This document shows positions 1 through 8,304 of a DNA stretch of 64,000 bases, piece after piece. The translations under genes and the position numbers were made by a program. Under the pieces are notes generated by a model, which searched no databases, was not told the DNA's origin, and saw only the letters and a list, made by a program, of their open reading frames with translations. The first letter of the stretch is position 1; each line of letters begins with the position of its first letter. This DNA is from Rubrivivax sp. (lineage in GTDB: Bacteria > Pseudomonadota > Gammaproteobacteria > Burkholderiales > Burkholderiaceae_C): positions 309,798 through 373,797 of the forward strand of contig JAURZM010000063.1 in the NCBI GenBank assembly GCA_030653385.1, given 5' to 3'.

Positions 1-2
1 GC

Positions 3-1457
3 CCATGCTCAGATTGCCCGCGGCGGCACCTGCCGTGGCGCCGGCCACCATCGACTGCAGGCCCGAGAGACCGCCCACCAGCGCGGTGCCAAAGGTCTCC
101 ATCCGCTTCAGCGCCGCCCAGGCGATGAACGGGATGCTGATCGCCAGGTAGCCGACCACGGCCTCGCCGGAGATCGCCCGGGAGTAGATCGTCGATGCCG
201 TCTGCAGCGACAGAGCCTTGGCGCCGCTGCCGAGGTCAGCCGCCGCCGCGAGGTCGTAGGCGGCGTAGATCGATGCCATGTAGTTGAGCACGGCATACAG
301 TGGCGGCCAGAGCTGGATCCAGATCAGCACCGCGGCATAGCCCTTGAAGGCCAGCATGGTCTCGCGCCCGCTGGTCAGCAGCATCAGCAGGACGAGAAGG
401 GGGAACAGCGCGTAGGTGATGGCCTCGATCACGTTGCGGAACACGGGCAGCGCCTGCTCGGCGACCTTGCCGGCGTTCAGCCAGGCCGCGTTCTGCTGCG
501 CCACGGACTGCGCCCGTCCGACGGCCAGCACCATGGCCGCCGGGTCGTTCACCTTCTGACCGATGATGTTGCTTGTGTCGTTGATCGCATTCAGCACGGC
601 GTTCTGGCGGATCAGGTCGGCCGCTGTCGCTGCCGCGGTCGCGATGCTGTTCTTCAGGTAGGCCTGCTGGATCTGCCCGGCGATGGCGGCATTGGCGGCC
701 GCAGCCGGCAGCGTCGGATTCAGCTGGAAGGCGAGCTTGCCCTGGATGCGGGTCAGCTGCGCCGGCAGCCGGCCGTTGAGGTTCGTGTAGGCGTTCGGGC
801 AGGTGTCGACGGTGATCGAGCCGCCAGCGCTTGTCAGGGTCGTGAAGCGGGCCGGGTTGGGAGATGCCATCAGCGCCCACACGTCGTCCGAACTCGAGAA
901 CGTGCCCGGATCGACCGTGCCGTCGATCAGGTCGTACATCGTGCAGTTGTGGATGAAGTTGACCAGGTCCGTGCGGAAGTTCGGATCCTGGAACGCGACG
1001 CCGCCTGTCTCCCGGATGAGGCGGTTGCCGAACATCAGTCCGTTCTTCTCGTAGCTCAGTTCGCTCGGCAGGGCGCCGACACCCGGGATCACCTGGAAGG
1101 CCGTCTCGAACAGGCCCGTGAGCGTGTGCCCGACCGTGCTGGTGACGCTGCCGAGGAAGGCCACGCCGAAGGGGACGTTGGCCACCACCTTCACGGCGGA
1201 TCCGCCGGTCTTGTCGACGACGCCCACGGTCACCCGCGGCACGATGAGGACGGAGAACACCAGCAGCACGGTGGCCAGCCACTTCCAGCCCTGCAGCTTC
1301 TCTGGCGCGAAGGCGTAGGCCACCAGCGCCGCGATGAACCCGCAGAAGGCCACGGCGGCGACTGCCGCCATGTAGTCGCCGGAGCCGTGGATGGCTGCCG
1401 CGGCGTTGAAGATGCCGAACAGGCTGTCGGCGTTCTGGTAGGCGTAGATCTCCCACA
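3..1457 (-). CDS. traG: TraG N-terminal region, F-type conjugation mating-pair protein (partial, C-terminus outside window)
   Basis: This is the inner-membrane TraG of F-type transfer systems. Its N-terminal membrane domain supports pilus assembly and its C-terminal part acts in mating-pair stabilisation and entry exclusion. The frame opens with ATG at 1457 (M-W-E-I-Y-A-Y-Q-N) behind a GGAG and runs off the left edge, giving about 485 residues. Visible are an early hydrophobic segment (about residues 27-52), a second before V-P-R-V-T-V-G-V-V-D, and a strongly hydrophobic cluster near residues 330-400 with Y-A-L-F-P-L-L-V-L-L-M-L-L. The pattern fits the TraG_N family. traH, its normal upstream neighbour, lies 7.7 kb away because of an inserted segment, so traG has probably lost co-transcription with the rest of the operon. 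Confidence 0.88.
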
Positions 1458-1472
1458 TGCGTCGCTCCAGGG
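1455..1472. repeat. 18-bp direct repeat, left copy, flanking the 7.7-kb insertion
   Basis: The sequence catgcgtcgctccagggg occurs here and again at 9132-9149 in the same orientation. The left copy covers the traG start codon and its ribosome-binding site. The right copy carries the same leader joined to unrelated sequence. This marks the segment between the copies as an insertion. Confidence 0.75.
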
Positions 1473-1704
1473 GGAGCGTGGATCCTGAAGCGATGTGACG
1501 ATGGCGTCGGCCAGGAACGACCTCAAAAGCACGGGGATATCGGCACTAAGGTGAACGACGGACTCCCGCCGGGGCTGGCCCACCCCAACCGGCTGCACCC
1601 GGTGGAGGGCCATCTTCTTGCACCCACAAGCCCGACCGAAGGGCGATGGCGAGTGCAGGGCGATGCTGGGACGGTAGAGGTCCCCATCGAGTCCTCTGCA
1701 TGCC

Positions 1705-3219
1705 GTGCACGCCGCCCGCCAGCCCGGTTCCTTACCCGGCTTGGCCAGCCGGCTCCACTACGAACGCCACCGACCGGAGCAGACCACGCTGTACCGCCTG
1801 GTCCAGCAGCATGCGGCCAGCTTCATCGCCCACACCGAGGCCAGCACGGACGCCGAGTTGCCGCGGTTCATCAAGGACGAGTTCGACGCCTTCCTCGAGT
1901 GCGGCATCCTGGCGCATGGATTCCTGCGGCTACGCTGCGGCGAGTGCGGCCACGACAAGCTGCTGGCCTTCAGCTGCAAGCGCCGGGGATTCTGCCCCTC
2001 TTGCGGCGCCCGGCGCATGTCGCAGACCGCTGCGCACCTGGTCGACCACGTCATCCCGCACGTGCCGGTGCGGCAATGGGTGCTGTCGCTGCCGATCCCG
2101 CTGCGCGTGCTGCTGGCCGCGCAGCCGGAACTGGTCACGCCGGTGCTGCAGGTGGTGCAGCGCGTGGTCACGCGACATCTGCTGCGGCAGGCGGGGCTCA
2201 AGGCTGACGAAGGTCACGGCGGCGCCGTCACGCTGATCCAGCGCTTTGGCTCGGCCGCCAACCTCAACATCCACCTGCACTGTCTGGTACTGGACGGGGT
2301 GTACTGCTGCGACGCCGATGGTTCGCCGGCCTTCATTGAGGCGGATGCGCCCACCGACGACGAATTGCACGCGCTGCTGCAGACCGTCATCGCCCGGCTG
2401 ATGAAGATGCTCACGCGCCGGGGCGTGCTGGTCGAAGACATGGGCCAGACCTACCTGGCCGAGCCGGATGCCGACGGCGAGGAGGCGCGCACGCTGCGGC
2501 CGCTGCAGGCCGCGGCCATCACCTACCGAATCGCCTTCGGGCCGCGCGCCGGGCAGAAGGTGCTGACCCTGAGAGGCGCGATGCCGCGCGAGGACTCGGC
2601 CCGCCAGCCGCTGTGCGCCGACATCGACGGATTCAGCCTGCACGCCGCGGTGCGGGTCGAAGCCCATGACCGCAAGCGGCTGGAGCAGCTGTGCCGCTAC
2701 ATCACCCGGCCGGCGCTTTCCGACGAACGGGTGCAGGTCAATGCCGCCGGGCAGGTCGAGCTGAAGCTGAAGACACCGTGGCGCGACGGCACGACGCATC
2801 TGGTCTTGAGCCCGCTGGAGTTCATGCAGCGGCTTGCGGCGCTGGTTCCCCGGCCGCGTCTGCATCTCATCAGGTTCCACGGCGTGCTGGCGCCCAACGC
2901 CAAGCTGCGGTCCCTGGTGGTGCCGCAAGGGCCCGAGGTGGAGGAACGGGCCACCGCAGCCGTTGCCGCCAGCGAATGCGTGGTCCAGACCGAGACTAAC
3001 CCGGACCGGCCGGACCGACCGCACCGAATTGCTTGGGCGCGGCTACTCAAGCGCGTGTTCGACATCGACATGCAGCACTGCCCCAACTGCGGCGCCGGGG
3101 AGCTCAAGATCATCGCGGCCATCCTGGAGCGACCGGTGATCGAGAAGATCCTGACCCACCTGGGACTGGATCCGCAGCCGCCGCCCAGAGGCCGAGCGCG
3201 CGAGGCGCGGCAAGACTGA
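1705..3219 (+). CDS. IS91/ISCR-family rolling-circle transposase
   Basis: This HUH-type transposase of 504 aa nicks and rejoins single strands for rolling-circle transposition. A zinc-binding N-terminal domain (about residues 75-102) carries C-G-E-C, then C-K-R-R-G-F-C-P-S-C-G. The HUH motif N-L-N-I-H-L-H-C-L-V-L lies near residue 190. The candidate nucleophile region reads L-C-R-Y-I-T-R-P, with one tyrosine instead of the Y-x3-Y of IS91 itself, as in ISCR proteins. A C-terminal C-P-N-C-G pair follows (about 455). Translation starts with GTG at 1705. An oriIS-like sequence lies 280 bp downstream. Family assignment is firm; I did not match it to a named element. Confidence 0.9.
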   Translation: MHAARQPGSLPGLASRLHYERHRPEQTTLYRLVQQHAASFIAHTEASTDAELPRFIKDEFDAFLECGILAHGFLRLRCGECGHDKLLAFSCKRRGFCPSCGARRMSQTAAHLVDHVIPHVPVRQWVLSLPIPLRVLLAAQPELVTPVLQVVQRVVTRHLLRQAGLKADEGHGGAVTLIQRFGSAANLNIHLHCLVLDGVYCCDADGSPAFIEADAPTDDELHALLQTVIARLMKMLTRRGVLVEDMGQTYLAEPDADGEEARTLRPLQAAAITYRIAFGPRAGQKVLTLRGAMPREDSARQPLCADIDGFSLHAAVRVEAHDRKRLEQLCRYITRPALSDERVQVNAAGQVELKLKTPWRDGTTHLVLSPLEFMQRLAALVPRPRLHLIRFHGVLAPNAKLRSLVVPQGPEVEERATAAVAASECVVQTETNPDRPDRPHRIAWARLLKRVFDIDMQHCPNCGAGELKIIAAILERPVIEKILTHLGLDPQPPPRGRAREARQD

Positions 3220-3500
3220 AGCCGCCTGAGCCGCGTCGACCGTCCCGGACACCGTACACATCACAAAGGGCTGCGCAGCCTGGCGCCAGTGGCCGGTGGC
3301 GCTGCGCCCGCGTGCGGACTGGATGGCGGAAAACACAGGGTCAACCCCGAGATCAAGGCCCAACGAGCGCGAGGCGAGCCGTCAGGGCGGGCCGAATCCA
3401 GACAAGGCAACGGCCCAGGCGCCAGTTCCAAGCCATCCAGGCAGGCATCGGCTGCCCACCCAGGGCTGAGTCGGGCTTTCCAGGCTTTTCACAGACCAGA

Positions 3501-3521
3501 CCGTTTGAAATTCCTATGCGC
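3501..3521 (+). other. oriIS-like replication origin of the ISCR-like element
   Basis: The sequence ccgtttgaaattcctatgcg matches, with few mismatches, the ISCR oriIS as I remember it (gcgtttgaacttcctatacg). It lies downstream of the transposase stop, where oriIS is found in ISCR elements. The next bases open into the hpnE fragment. Confidence 0.6.
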
Positions 3522-3903
3522 CGACCCCAGCGCAGAGGCCCCCGCACAGTACGTCTTCGACCTCGGGCAGTTGCGCGATCCGGCGCGCGAGCCTGCGGCG
3601 GACGGCATCCTGGCCTGCGTGATCAGCGGCGCGGCCGACTGGGTGGCGCGCGGTCCCGAGTCGACGTCACGCGCCGTGCTGGCGCAGGCGGTGGCCCAGC
3701 TGGGTGGGGGCGAGTTCCGGCTGCTGCGCACGCTCAGCGAGAAGCGCGCCACCTTCCTGTGCACCCCGGGGCTCAAGCGCCCGGACGCACGACCGGCCGC
3801 CGGGCTGGCCGCGGCCGGCGACTACGTGCTCGGCCCCTACCCGGCCACGCTGGAGGGGGCCGTGCGTTCAGGCGTGGCCGCGGTGCAGCACGGCACACCG
3901 TGA
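3522..3903 (+). pseudogene. hpnE: 3' remnant of hpnE (hydroxysqualene dehydroxylase, squalene-associated FAD-dependent desaturase)
   Basis: About 120 C-terminal residues resemble the end of HpnE, the FAD-dependent enzyme that converts hydroxysqualene to squalene in hopanoid synthesis. Recognisable parts are the L-A-C-V-I-S-G-A stretch and the terminal Y-P-A-T-L-E-G-A-V-R-S-G typical of FAD-dependent desaturases. The N-terminal FAD-binding half is missing and the reading frame runs unbroken leftward into the ISCR-like element, so the ORF start seen there is artificial. It cannot encode a working enzyme. It is best explained as chromosomal DNA joined to the element end. Confidence 0.7.
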
Positions 3904-4038
3904 ACGGCGCGCGTCGCGCAGCCATTCACCGATGAAACGAACTCAGCGCGGCCAATAGGTGCGCGGCACAGCACCCGAACGACAGATCCACCGCGTGCTC
4001 GATGCTCAGCGCGGCGAGTCCGCCGCGCTTCACGACGA

Positions 4039-4641
4039 TCAGCGCGGCAGATCGGCCGCGCGGTCCACCACGGCAGCGTAAAGGTCGCGCGTGGAGGCCA
4101 GCGCACCGTCGTGCACCTCACGCGCCGTCAGCACCTTGCCCTGCGGGCCCTGCAGCGGGCGCGAGGCCGTCGCGTTGCCGACGACCGTGACGCCATAGCC
4201 GAGGTTGAAGGCACCGTGCGCCGTGGAGTTGATGCACATGTGGGTCATGAACCCAGCCAGCACCAGCTGCTTCACGCCCAAGGCCTTGAGACGCTCGTCC
4301 AGGTCGGTCTGCACGAAGGAGTTGGGGTAGTTCTTGACGACGACCGCCTCGCCGTCGATCGGCGCCACCACGTCGGCGATCGCACCGATATCGCTGCGCA
4401 CGTCGTAGGGCGTGCCCGGGCCGGCGTCGTGCTGGATGTGGATCACCGGTGACTTGAATTCGCGCGCCATCTCGAGCAGCTGTCGTGCCTCGACCAGCGC
4501 CTCTTCGACACCGGTGAGCTGCATCACGCCGCGACGGTAGGTGTTCTGGCAGTCGATCATCACGAGCGCGGCATCGCGCAGGGAGGTCGGGCGATGGCCC
4601 AGGCCGACGAGATCGCGCAGGGTTTGGGAGGGAGTGGTCAC
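4039..4641 (-). CDS. Isochorismatase-family cysteine hydrolase
   Basis: This 200-aa alpha/beta hydrolase belongs to the isochorismatase/nicotinamidase fold, which hydrolyses amide or vinyl-ether bonds through a Cys-Asp-Lys triad. The triad is visible: D30 in V-M-I-D-C-Q-N, K103 in V-V-V-K-N-Y-P-N-S-F, and C136 in F-M-T-H-M-C-I-N-S-T. The length is normal for the family. The gene is intact and stands alone between two truncated chromosomal genes, with an ATG preceded by a GGAGCA-type ribosome site. The substrate cannot be read from the sequence. It is probably a passenger of a captured chromosomal fragment. Confidence 0.9.
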   Translation of the reverse strand: MTTPSQTLRDLVGLGHRPTSLRDAALVMIDCQNTYRRGVMQLTGVEEALVEARQLLEMAREFKSPVIHIQHDAGPGTPYDVRSDIGAIADVVAPIDGEAVVVKNYPNSFVQTDLDERLKALGVKQLVLAGFMTHMCINSTAHGAFNLGYGVTVVGNATASRPLQGPQGKVLTAREVHDGALASTRDLYAAVVDRAADLPR

Positions 4642-4886
4642 GTTGCTCCTTTCGCATGCAAGAACGCACAGTATCGGTGCAATGCTGGATCAAATGTGCG
4701 TACAGCGCGATAGGCACGCACCCGCATGCATCGGGTCGATCCTGTCACCCAACGGCACACCCAACGTCACATCTCGTCAAGACCCACGCGAGCTTCCGAT
4801 CGCCCATGACCTTCGACCGGAGGGCACTCCGGGGCCGCATCGGAGACCCCGCATGAACCGCGACTGCGCACTGACCGCCTGAGGCA

Positions 4887-5165
4887 TCAAGCGCCCCCCG
4901 TCGCACCCGGCGGTTCGAACTCGATCAGTTCGCCCCCGCCGGTGATCACCGCGGCCCGTACCGCGTCACCCGGTCGCAGCGCCTCGACCGCCCGACGGTA
5001 GGTTGTGAGTTGCTCACGGTAAACGGCAAGGCCTTCGGCGCCTTGCTGGAGCTTGTAGTCGAGCACCCACCAGACGCGCGCGCCGCCCTCGTCCAGCAGC
5101 GCCACCAGGCGGTCGATTCGCAGCGCGCGGCCCTGCCAGGCCAGCGGCACCTCGTTGCCGGCAGA
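4887..5165 (-). pseudogene. 3' remnant of an AddA/UvrD-type helicase-nuclease gene
   Basis: About 90 C-terminal residues match the PD-(D/E)XK nuclease end of AddA-like double-strand-break processing enzymes. They show E-V-P-L, then L-R-I-D-R-L-V, then W-V-L-D-Y-K-L, the usual E / D / D-x-K arrangement. The helicase domains and the rest of the nuclease are absent. Upstream of about 5165 the frame continues into unrelated sequence of the recombinase unit. The remnant is therefore the right-hand stump of a chromosomal gene interrupted by that unit. The product is inferred from motif spacing only. Confidence 0.65.
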
Positions 5166-5274
5166 CGGTCCCCCACAAAACTTCTTGATCCCGCCCTTGC
5201 TCCTGTCCGCCGGAAATCCATGCCACGAGGCTGGAAGGGTCCGGCCCGTAAACCCTCGCAAAGGAGCAAACATC

Positions 5275-5514
5275 ATGACCGCACAAACCGAAAACACCGA
5301 AGCCAAGACCGCTCAGGCCGAGAACACGGGCAACCGTCCGACGCATATCGTCCGCAAGAAGATGGGCAGCGGCAAGAAAGCCGACTTCGAGACGCTGGGC
5401 GTCGCCTGGGATCGCGGCGACGGGAGCTGCTACGTCAAGCTCTACGGAACGCAAGTGGTCGAAGGCGGGTTCTACGTCTTCCCGGTCAAAGAAGACGCGG
5501 AGAGCGGCCAGTAA
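5275..5514 (+). CDS. Small conserved-looking hypothetical protein (79 aa)
   Basis: This soluble 79-residue protein has a polar, low-complexity N-terminus rich in T, E, A and N (residues 1-22). A compact C-terminal half follows with G-S-C-Y-V-K-L-Y-G-T and G-G-F-Y-V-F-P, which reads like a small beta-sheet domain. The start ATG at 5275 has a strong AAAGGAG site, and a perfect hairpin terminator follows the stop by 27 nt, so it is a complete single-gene unit. I do not recognise the family. It lies at the left edge of the recombinase unit, convergent with the exported-protein operon. Confidence 0.7.
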   Translation: MTAQTENTEAKTAQAENTGNRPTHIVRKKMGSGKKADFETLGVAWDRGDGSCYVKLYGTQVVEGGFYVFPVKEDAESGQ

Positions 5515-5540
5515 GCCGCTCTTTCGCTTACATCGCAACG

Positions 5541-5571
5541 GCCCTGCGGCGTCTGCGCCGCAGGGCTTTTT
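5541..5571 (+). terminator. Rho-independent terminator (shared by convergent genes)
   Basis: A perfect 11-bp stem, gccctgcggcg with cgccgcagggc, a TCTG loop and a run of five T form a strong terminator for the 79-aa gene. On the other strand it overlaps the stop codon of the 87-aa membrane protein, so it probably ends that operon too. Confidence 0.9.
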
Positions 5572-5833
5572 AGCGTTCGTTGACCTTGATTGCGTCGAGC
5601 ACTTCGATCCGGTCCGCTTCGCTCAAGGCGGACAGAGCCTCGGCGCGTTGCCGCTCATCCATCCGCGCGACGCGTTTGCGGATCAGGCGTTGCGCGCGCC
5701 GATGCCAGAGATAGAAGCCCAGATACGACCAGCCCCAGAGCGCAATCAGAGCCAACGATCCACGCAGGCCCCATGTGCTGAACACGAAGAGCGTGAGCGC
5801 GGCCATCGCGGCGATGGTCAGCGTCCCCTTCAT
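5570..5833 (-). CDS. Small inner-membrane protein, last gene of a four-gene operon
   Basis: This 87-residue protein has two hydrophobic segments near the N-terminus (T-L-T-I-A-A-M-A-A-L-T-L-F and G-S-L-A-L-I-A-L-W-G-W-S-Y-L-G-F-Y-L-W). A basic R-R-A-Q-R-L-I-R-K-R-V-A-R patch follows, then an acidic helical tail (A-L-S-A-L-S-E-A-D-R-I-E-V-L). The start at 5833 is chosen because its ATG overlaps the TGA of the preceding gene in an ATGA junction; an upstream ATG would add 13 residues. I do not recognise the family. The coupled position suggests it works with the three exported proteins before it. Confidence 0.75.
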   Translation of the reverse strand: MKGTLTIAAMAALTLFVFSTWGLRGSLALIALWGWSYLGFYLWHRRAQRLIRKRVARMDERQRAEALSALSEADRIEVLDAIKVNER

Positions 5834-6687
5834 CGCGTCGGTCCCCATGTCACTTCCAACATGCTGTCGCACGCGAACGCCTGCACCTTGACGAACTGCA
5901 CGACATCGGACTCACGGCTCTTGCGTTCATCGAGGCCCTTACCGTAATTCTCCTGCTGCGCGTTGACGAATTCTTGCGCCCGCGCTTGCTGCTCGGGTTT
6001 GAATCCCTTGAGCACGGCTTCGCGGAACTGCCCGCGCTGGGCGTCGATCCGCGCCAGCAGCCGCGCATCCTCCGCGCGCTTCGGGTCGAGCCCGAACGCG
6101 CCGGGATTCTGCGCGCTAAACGTATAGAGCGCCTGTGCAGCGACCAGGCAATACGCATTCCACACGCGGCTCTTGTCCCGGAGCGCCTCCTGCGCGGCGA
6201 GGTCTCTGGTTCCGGCCATCTCGCCGGCCAGATCCATCGCCGTGTATTTCGGAGGCGCATGGCGGTTGATGAAGGGGCTCTTCTGGGCGTCCCGCTGCGC
6301 GGTGTACCCCTGAGCCCACGATTCATTGGCCGCCTGGGCCTGTGCTTCTGCTCCGGCCAAGCTTTGTTTGCATCGCTCGTACTGGCTTCGGAACGAAGCT
6401 GGTGCGAGTGTCTTGGATTCAGACTCCACCTTCGAGCGTGCCGCGCCGGACATCTTCAGTTGCTGATCCTCCGGGATCAGCGGGAAGTATTTGGCGCGGG
6501 TGCGGCTCCAGCGCCGTTCAAGGTCGCTGTCCTTGAACGCCTTGGCGACTTGATGGCAATACGAGGCGTCGCTGTAGAGCGTCGTGGCCGATGCGTTCGC
6601 CCCTGTACCCTGCGCCGCCACCGGACCGGCGACGAGCAGGAGCAATGCGCCAAGCGCCGTGCGGACGAGCGGTGTGCGGATCATCAT
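5830..6687 (-). CDS. Exported hypothetical protein (285 aa)
   Basis: A cleavable signal peptide is clear (R-T-A-L-G-A-L-L-L-L-V-A-G-P-V-A-A-Q, cleavage near residue 25). The mature part is about 260 residues, mostly helical, charged and alanine- and glutamine-rich, with a few cysteines (Y-C-H-Q, E-R-C-K-Q, N-A-Y-C-L, F-A-C-D-S) that could form disulfides. Start and stop codons overlap both neighbours as ATGA. No catalytic motif or known family was recognised. A periplasmic location is inferred. Confidence 0.75.
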   Translation of the reverse strand: MMIRTPLVRTALGALLLLVAGPVAAQGTGANASATTLYSDASYCHQVAKAFKDSDLERRWSRTRAKYFPLIPEDQQLKMSGAARSKVESESKTLAPASFRSQYERCKQSLAGAEAQAQAANESWAQGYTAQRDAQKSPFINRHAPPKYTAMDLAGEMAGTRDLAAQEALRDKSRVWNAYCLVAAQALYTFSAQNPGAFGLDPKRAEDARLLARIDAQRGQFREAVLKGFKPEQQARAQEFVNAQQENYGKGLDERKSRESDVVQFVKVQAFACDSMLEVTWGPTR

Positions 6688-6968
6688 TCAAGCTCCTCAA
6701 GCGATGGTCTGACGAACGGGATCACGGTCTGCGGCGGGATGCGAAGGCCCCCGTTCGCATCCGGCGCACGCTCGATAGAGAATCCGTAAGCCGCTTCGCT
6801 GTTGACCTCAAGGGTCCGCGTGGCCTTGTCCACAGACGAGCAGAGGATTGGCGCATCGAACGCGGGCGGCAACGAACCGCAGGAGGCTTCGTTGCGCGCC
6901 GTTCCGTTCGGCGCGGCGCATCCCGCCATAAGTGCGCCGACGAACAGCGCCGAAAGTCGCGCGCTCAT
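6684..6968 (-). CDS. Small lipoprotein (94 aa)
   Basis: The N-terminus L-S-A-L-F-V-G-A-L-M-A-G-C-A is a lipoprotein signal with lipobox L-M-A-G-C, so the mature protein is lipid-anchored at Cys17. The rest is short, with A-S-C-G-S-L-P-P and V-I-P-F-V-R-P-S-L. It starts at 6968 in an ATGA overlap with the upstream gene and ends in an ATGA overlap with the downstream gene. No family was recognised. Together with its partners it suggests an envelope complex. Confidence 0.75.
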   Translation of the reverse strand: MSARLSALFVGALMAGCAAPNGTARNEASCGSLPPAFDAPILCSSVDKATRTLEVNSEAAYGFSIERAPDANGGLRIPPQTVIPFVRPSLEELE

Positions 6969-7453
6969 TTTGTGTCGTGCTTCTGGATGTCTGGATGTTG
7001 TCGCTGGATGTTTCTGAGAAGCTCGCTCAGGAATTTCGCAGGAGTATAGAAATTGTCCGGGTTCGGGACTTCGCCGAGAGGCAGACCGTCGATATAGATG
7101 TCGAAGCCGTTCGCATTCGGCTCCGTCGGGTGCTGCGGTGCTCGAACCACGCCGAAGATCGGCAGTGTGTTCGGCGCGCGCGTGAACGAAACGGCGATGT
7201 CGTAGAAGGTCCGCGTCATCGCCGGGTCCATGTACGAGACGATCACCAGCTTGCGCTCGCGCGATCCGATGATGCTGGCCGTTTGCGCCGCCGCCCATCC
7301 GTCGTTCCGCGCGGTGAAGTCCAGATAGCGGATCGGAAGATTCTGGGCCTGCGCCGCGCTCTGTGTCGGCGTCTGCGTCTGCGCGAGCGCCGCCGGACCG
7401 CACGGGAGTAGGGAAGTCATCGTGACGATGACGACCGCAGCGATCCGCACCAT
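6965..7453 (-). CDS. Exported hypothetical protein (162 aa), first gene of the coupled operon
   Basis: A signal peptide (M-V-R-I-A-A-V-V-I-V-T-M-T-S-L-L-P through A-L-A-Q) precedes a mature domain of about 135 residues. It contains A-S-I-I-G-S-R-E-R-K-L-V-I-V-S-Y and G-F-D-I-Y-I-D-G-L-P-L-G-E-V-P, a mixed alpha/beta look. The ATG at 7453 is preferred because GGAGG sits five bases upstream; ATG at 7465 and longer starts lack a site and would bury the signal peptide. The family was not recognised. It is transcribed divergently from the serine recombinase. Confidence 0.75.
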   Translation of the reverse strand: MVRIAAVVIVTMTSLLPCGPAALAQTQTPTQSAAQAQNLPIRYLDFTARNDGWAAAQTASIIGSRERKLVIVSYMDPAMTRTFYDIAVSFTRAPNTLPIFGVVRAPQHPTEPNANGFDIYIDGLPLGEVPNPDNFYTPAKFLSELLRNIQRQHPDIQKHDTK

Positions 7454-7503
7454 GCCGTCCTCCATCAAGAAAACTCTTGCCCGTGTCCCGTGTCCCGTGC
7501 TCA

Positions 7504-7525
7504 GGTCAGAAGGGACCCCTTTTGG
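7504..7525. repeat. 22-bp direct repeat, copy 1, in the divergent promoter region
   Basis: The sequence ggtcagaagggacccctttt recurs with two differences at 7642-7662 (ggtcagaacgggtccctttt). Both lie between the recombinase gene and the exported-protein operon. They could be recombinase or regulator binding sites. Confidence 0.6.
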
Positions 7526-7641
7526 TAGCGTTTCCATAAGCAGTCCGCGCGCGATGCCGACGCTCAATGGCGAGCGTGCAGAGCGCGGAATGCTTTGAAA
7601 CGGATGAGGCGGTGCGCGGATCGAGCGCGCCGGGCAGTGTC

Positions 7642-7662
7642 GGTCAGAACGGGTCCCTTTTG
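7642..7662. repeat. Direct repeat, copy 2, upstream of the serine recombinase
   Basis: This is the partner of the repeat at 7504-7525, with a centre-to-centre distance of about 138 bp. Paired sites upstream of a serine recombinase gene recall the subsites of a res site, but the arms were not matched to any known one. Confidence 0.6.
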
Positions 7663-7722
7663 TCTACCCTGTGCGGCGGGCGATTCCGCCAATCGCGCGG
7701 GCAATTTGATAGGGGGCTGAAC

Positions 7723-8304
7723 CTGGCGGTCATCGGCTATGCGCGCGTCAGTACCGACGAACAACATCTCGACCTCCAGCGCGATGCGCTGAAGGTCGCC
7801 GGTTGCGTGCGCATCTTTGAAGACGATGGGGTTTCCGCCGTGGCCCGCGTGCGGCCCGGCTTCAAGCTGGCGATGGACATGCTCTGTCCCGGCGATACGT
7901 TCGTGGTCTGGAAGATGGACCGCGCGTTCCGGTCCCTCCGCAATGCACTCGATACGCTCGAAGAGTTCGAGAAACGCGGGATCGAGTTCCGGTCCCTGAC
8001 CGAACAGATTGACACGACCACGCCGGTCGGAAAGCTGCTCTACCGGATCATCAACGCACTCGCCGAGTTCGAGCGCGATCTCAACTCAGAACGGACCAAG
8101 GCCGGGATGGAGGCGGCCCGTAAACGCGGGAAGCGCGTCGGGCGTCCGCACAAGCTGACCGCGAAGCAGGTGGCGCGTGCAGCGAAACTGTTGGCCGCCG
8201 ATCCCGGCCTTTCGCTTGCTGCACTCGCGAAGAAATTGAAGGTGTCGCCGAGGACGTTGAAGCGGGCGATGGATGTGAGCCAACCGGAGAGAACCCATGC
8301 TTAG
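7723..8304 (+). CDS. Small serine recombinase (resolvase/invertase, Pin/Hin type)
   Basis: This is a site-specific DNA recombinase of the small serine family, about 193 aa. The catalytic N-terminal domain begins I-G-Y-A-R-V-S-T-D-E-Q, whose serine is the nucleophile. It continues with the conserved V-W-K-M-D-R, the F-R-S-L-T-E region and a long E-helix ending near R-T-K-A-G-M. The C-terminal helix-turn-helix includes R-V-G-R-P-H-K-L and S-L-A-A-L-A-K-K-L-K-V-S-P-R-T-L. An ORF opens at 7567, but the 50 extra residues do not look native; a CTG at 7723 with GGGGG seven bases upstream gives the family length. The exact start is unsure. It may act on the nearby direct repeats. Confidence 0.88.
   Translation: MAVIGYARVSTDEQHLDLQRDALKVAGCVRIFEDDGVSAVARVRPGFKLAMDMLCPGDTFVVWKMDRAFRSLRNALDTLEEFEKRGIEFRSLTEQIDTTTPVGKLLYRIINALAEFERDLNSERTKAGMEAARKRGKRVGRPHKLTAKQVARAAKLLAADPGLSLAALAKKLKVSPRTLKRAMDVSQPERTHA

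Larger units (their letters stand above)
1473..3521 (+). mobile_element. ISCR-like element (left end uncertain, right end at oriIS)
   Basis: The element consists of the rolling-circle transposase gene plus about 300 bp downstream ending at an oriIS-like sequence (3501-3521). The chromosomal hpnE fragment starts directly after that sequence, which supports it as the true right end. I could not recognise a terIS upstream of the transposase, so the left end is only bounded by the insertion junction at about 1473. Elements of this group mobilise neighbouring DNA when termination fails. Confidence 0.6.

Noticed and set aside
3289..3903. 204-aa ORF taken as a complete gene
   Set aside because: Only the last 120 codons look like a real protein (hpnE end); the N-terminal part crosses the ISCR oriIS region.
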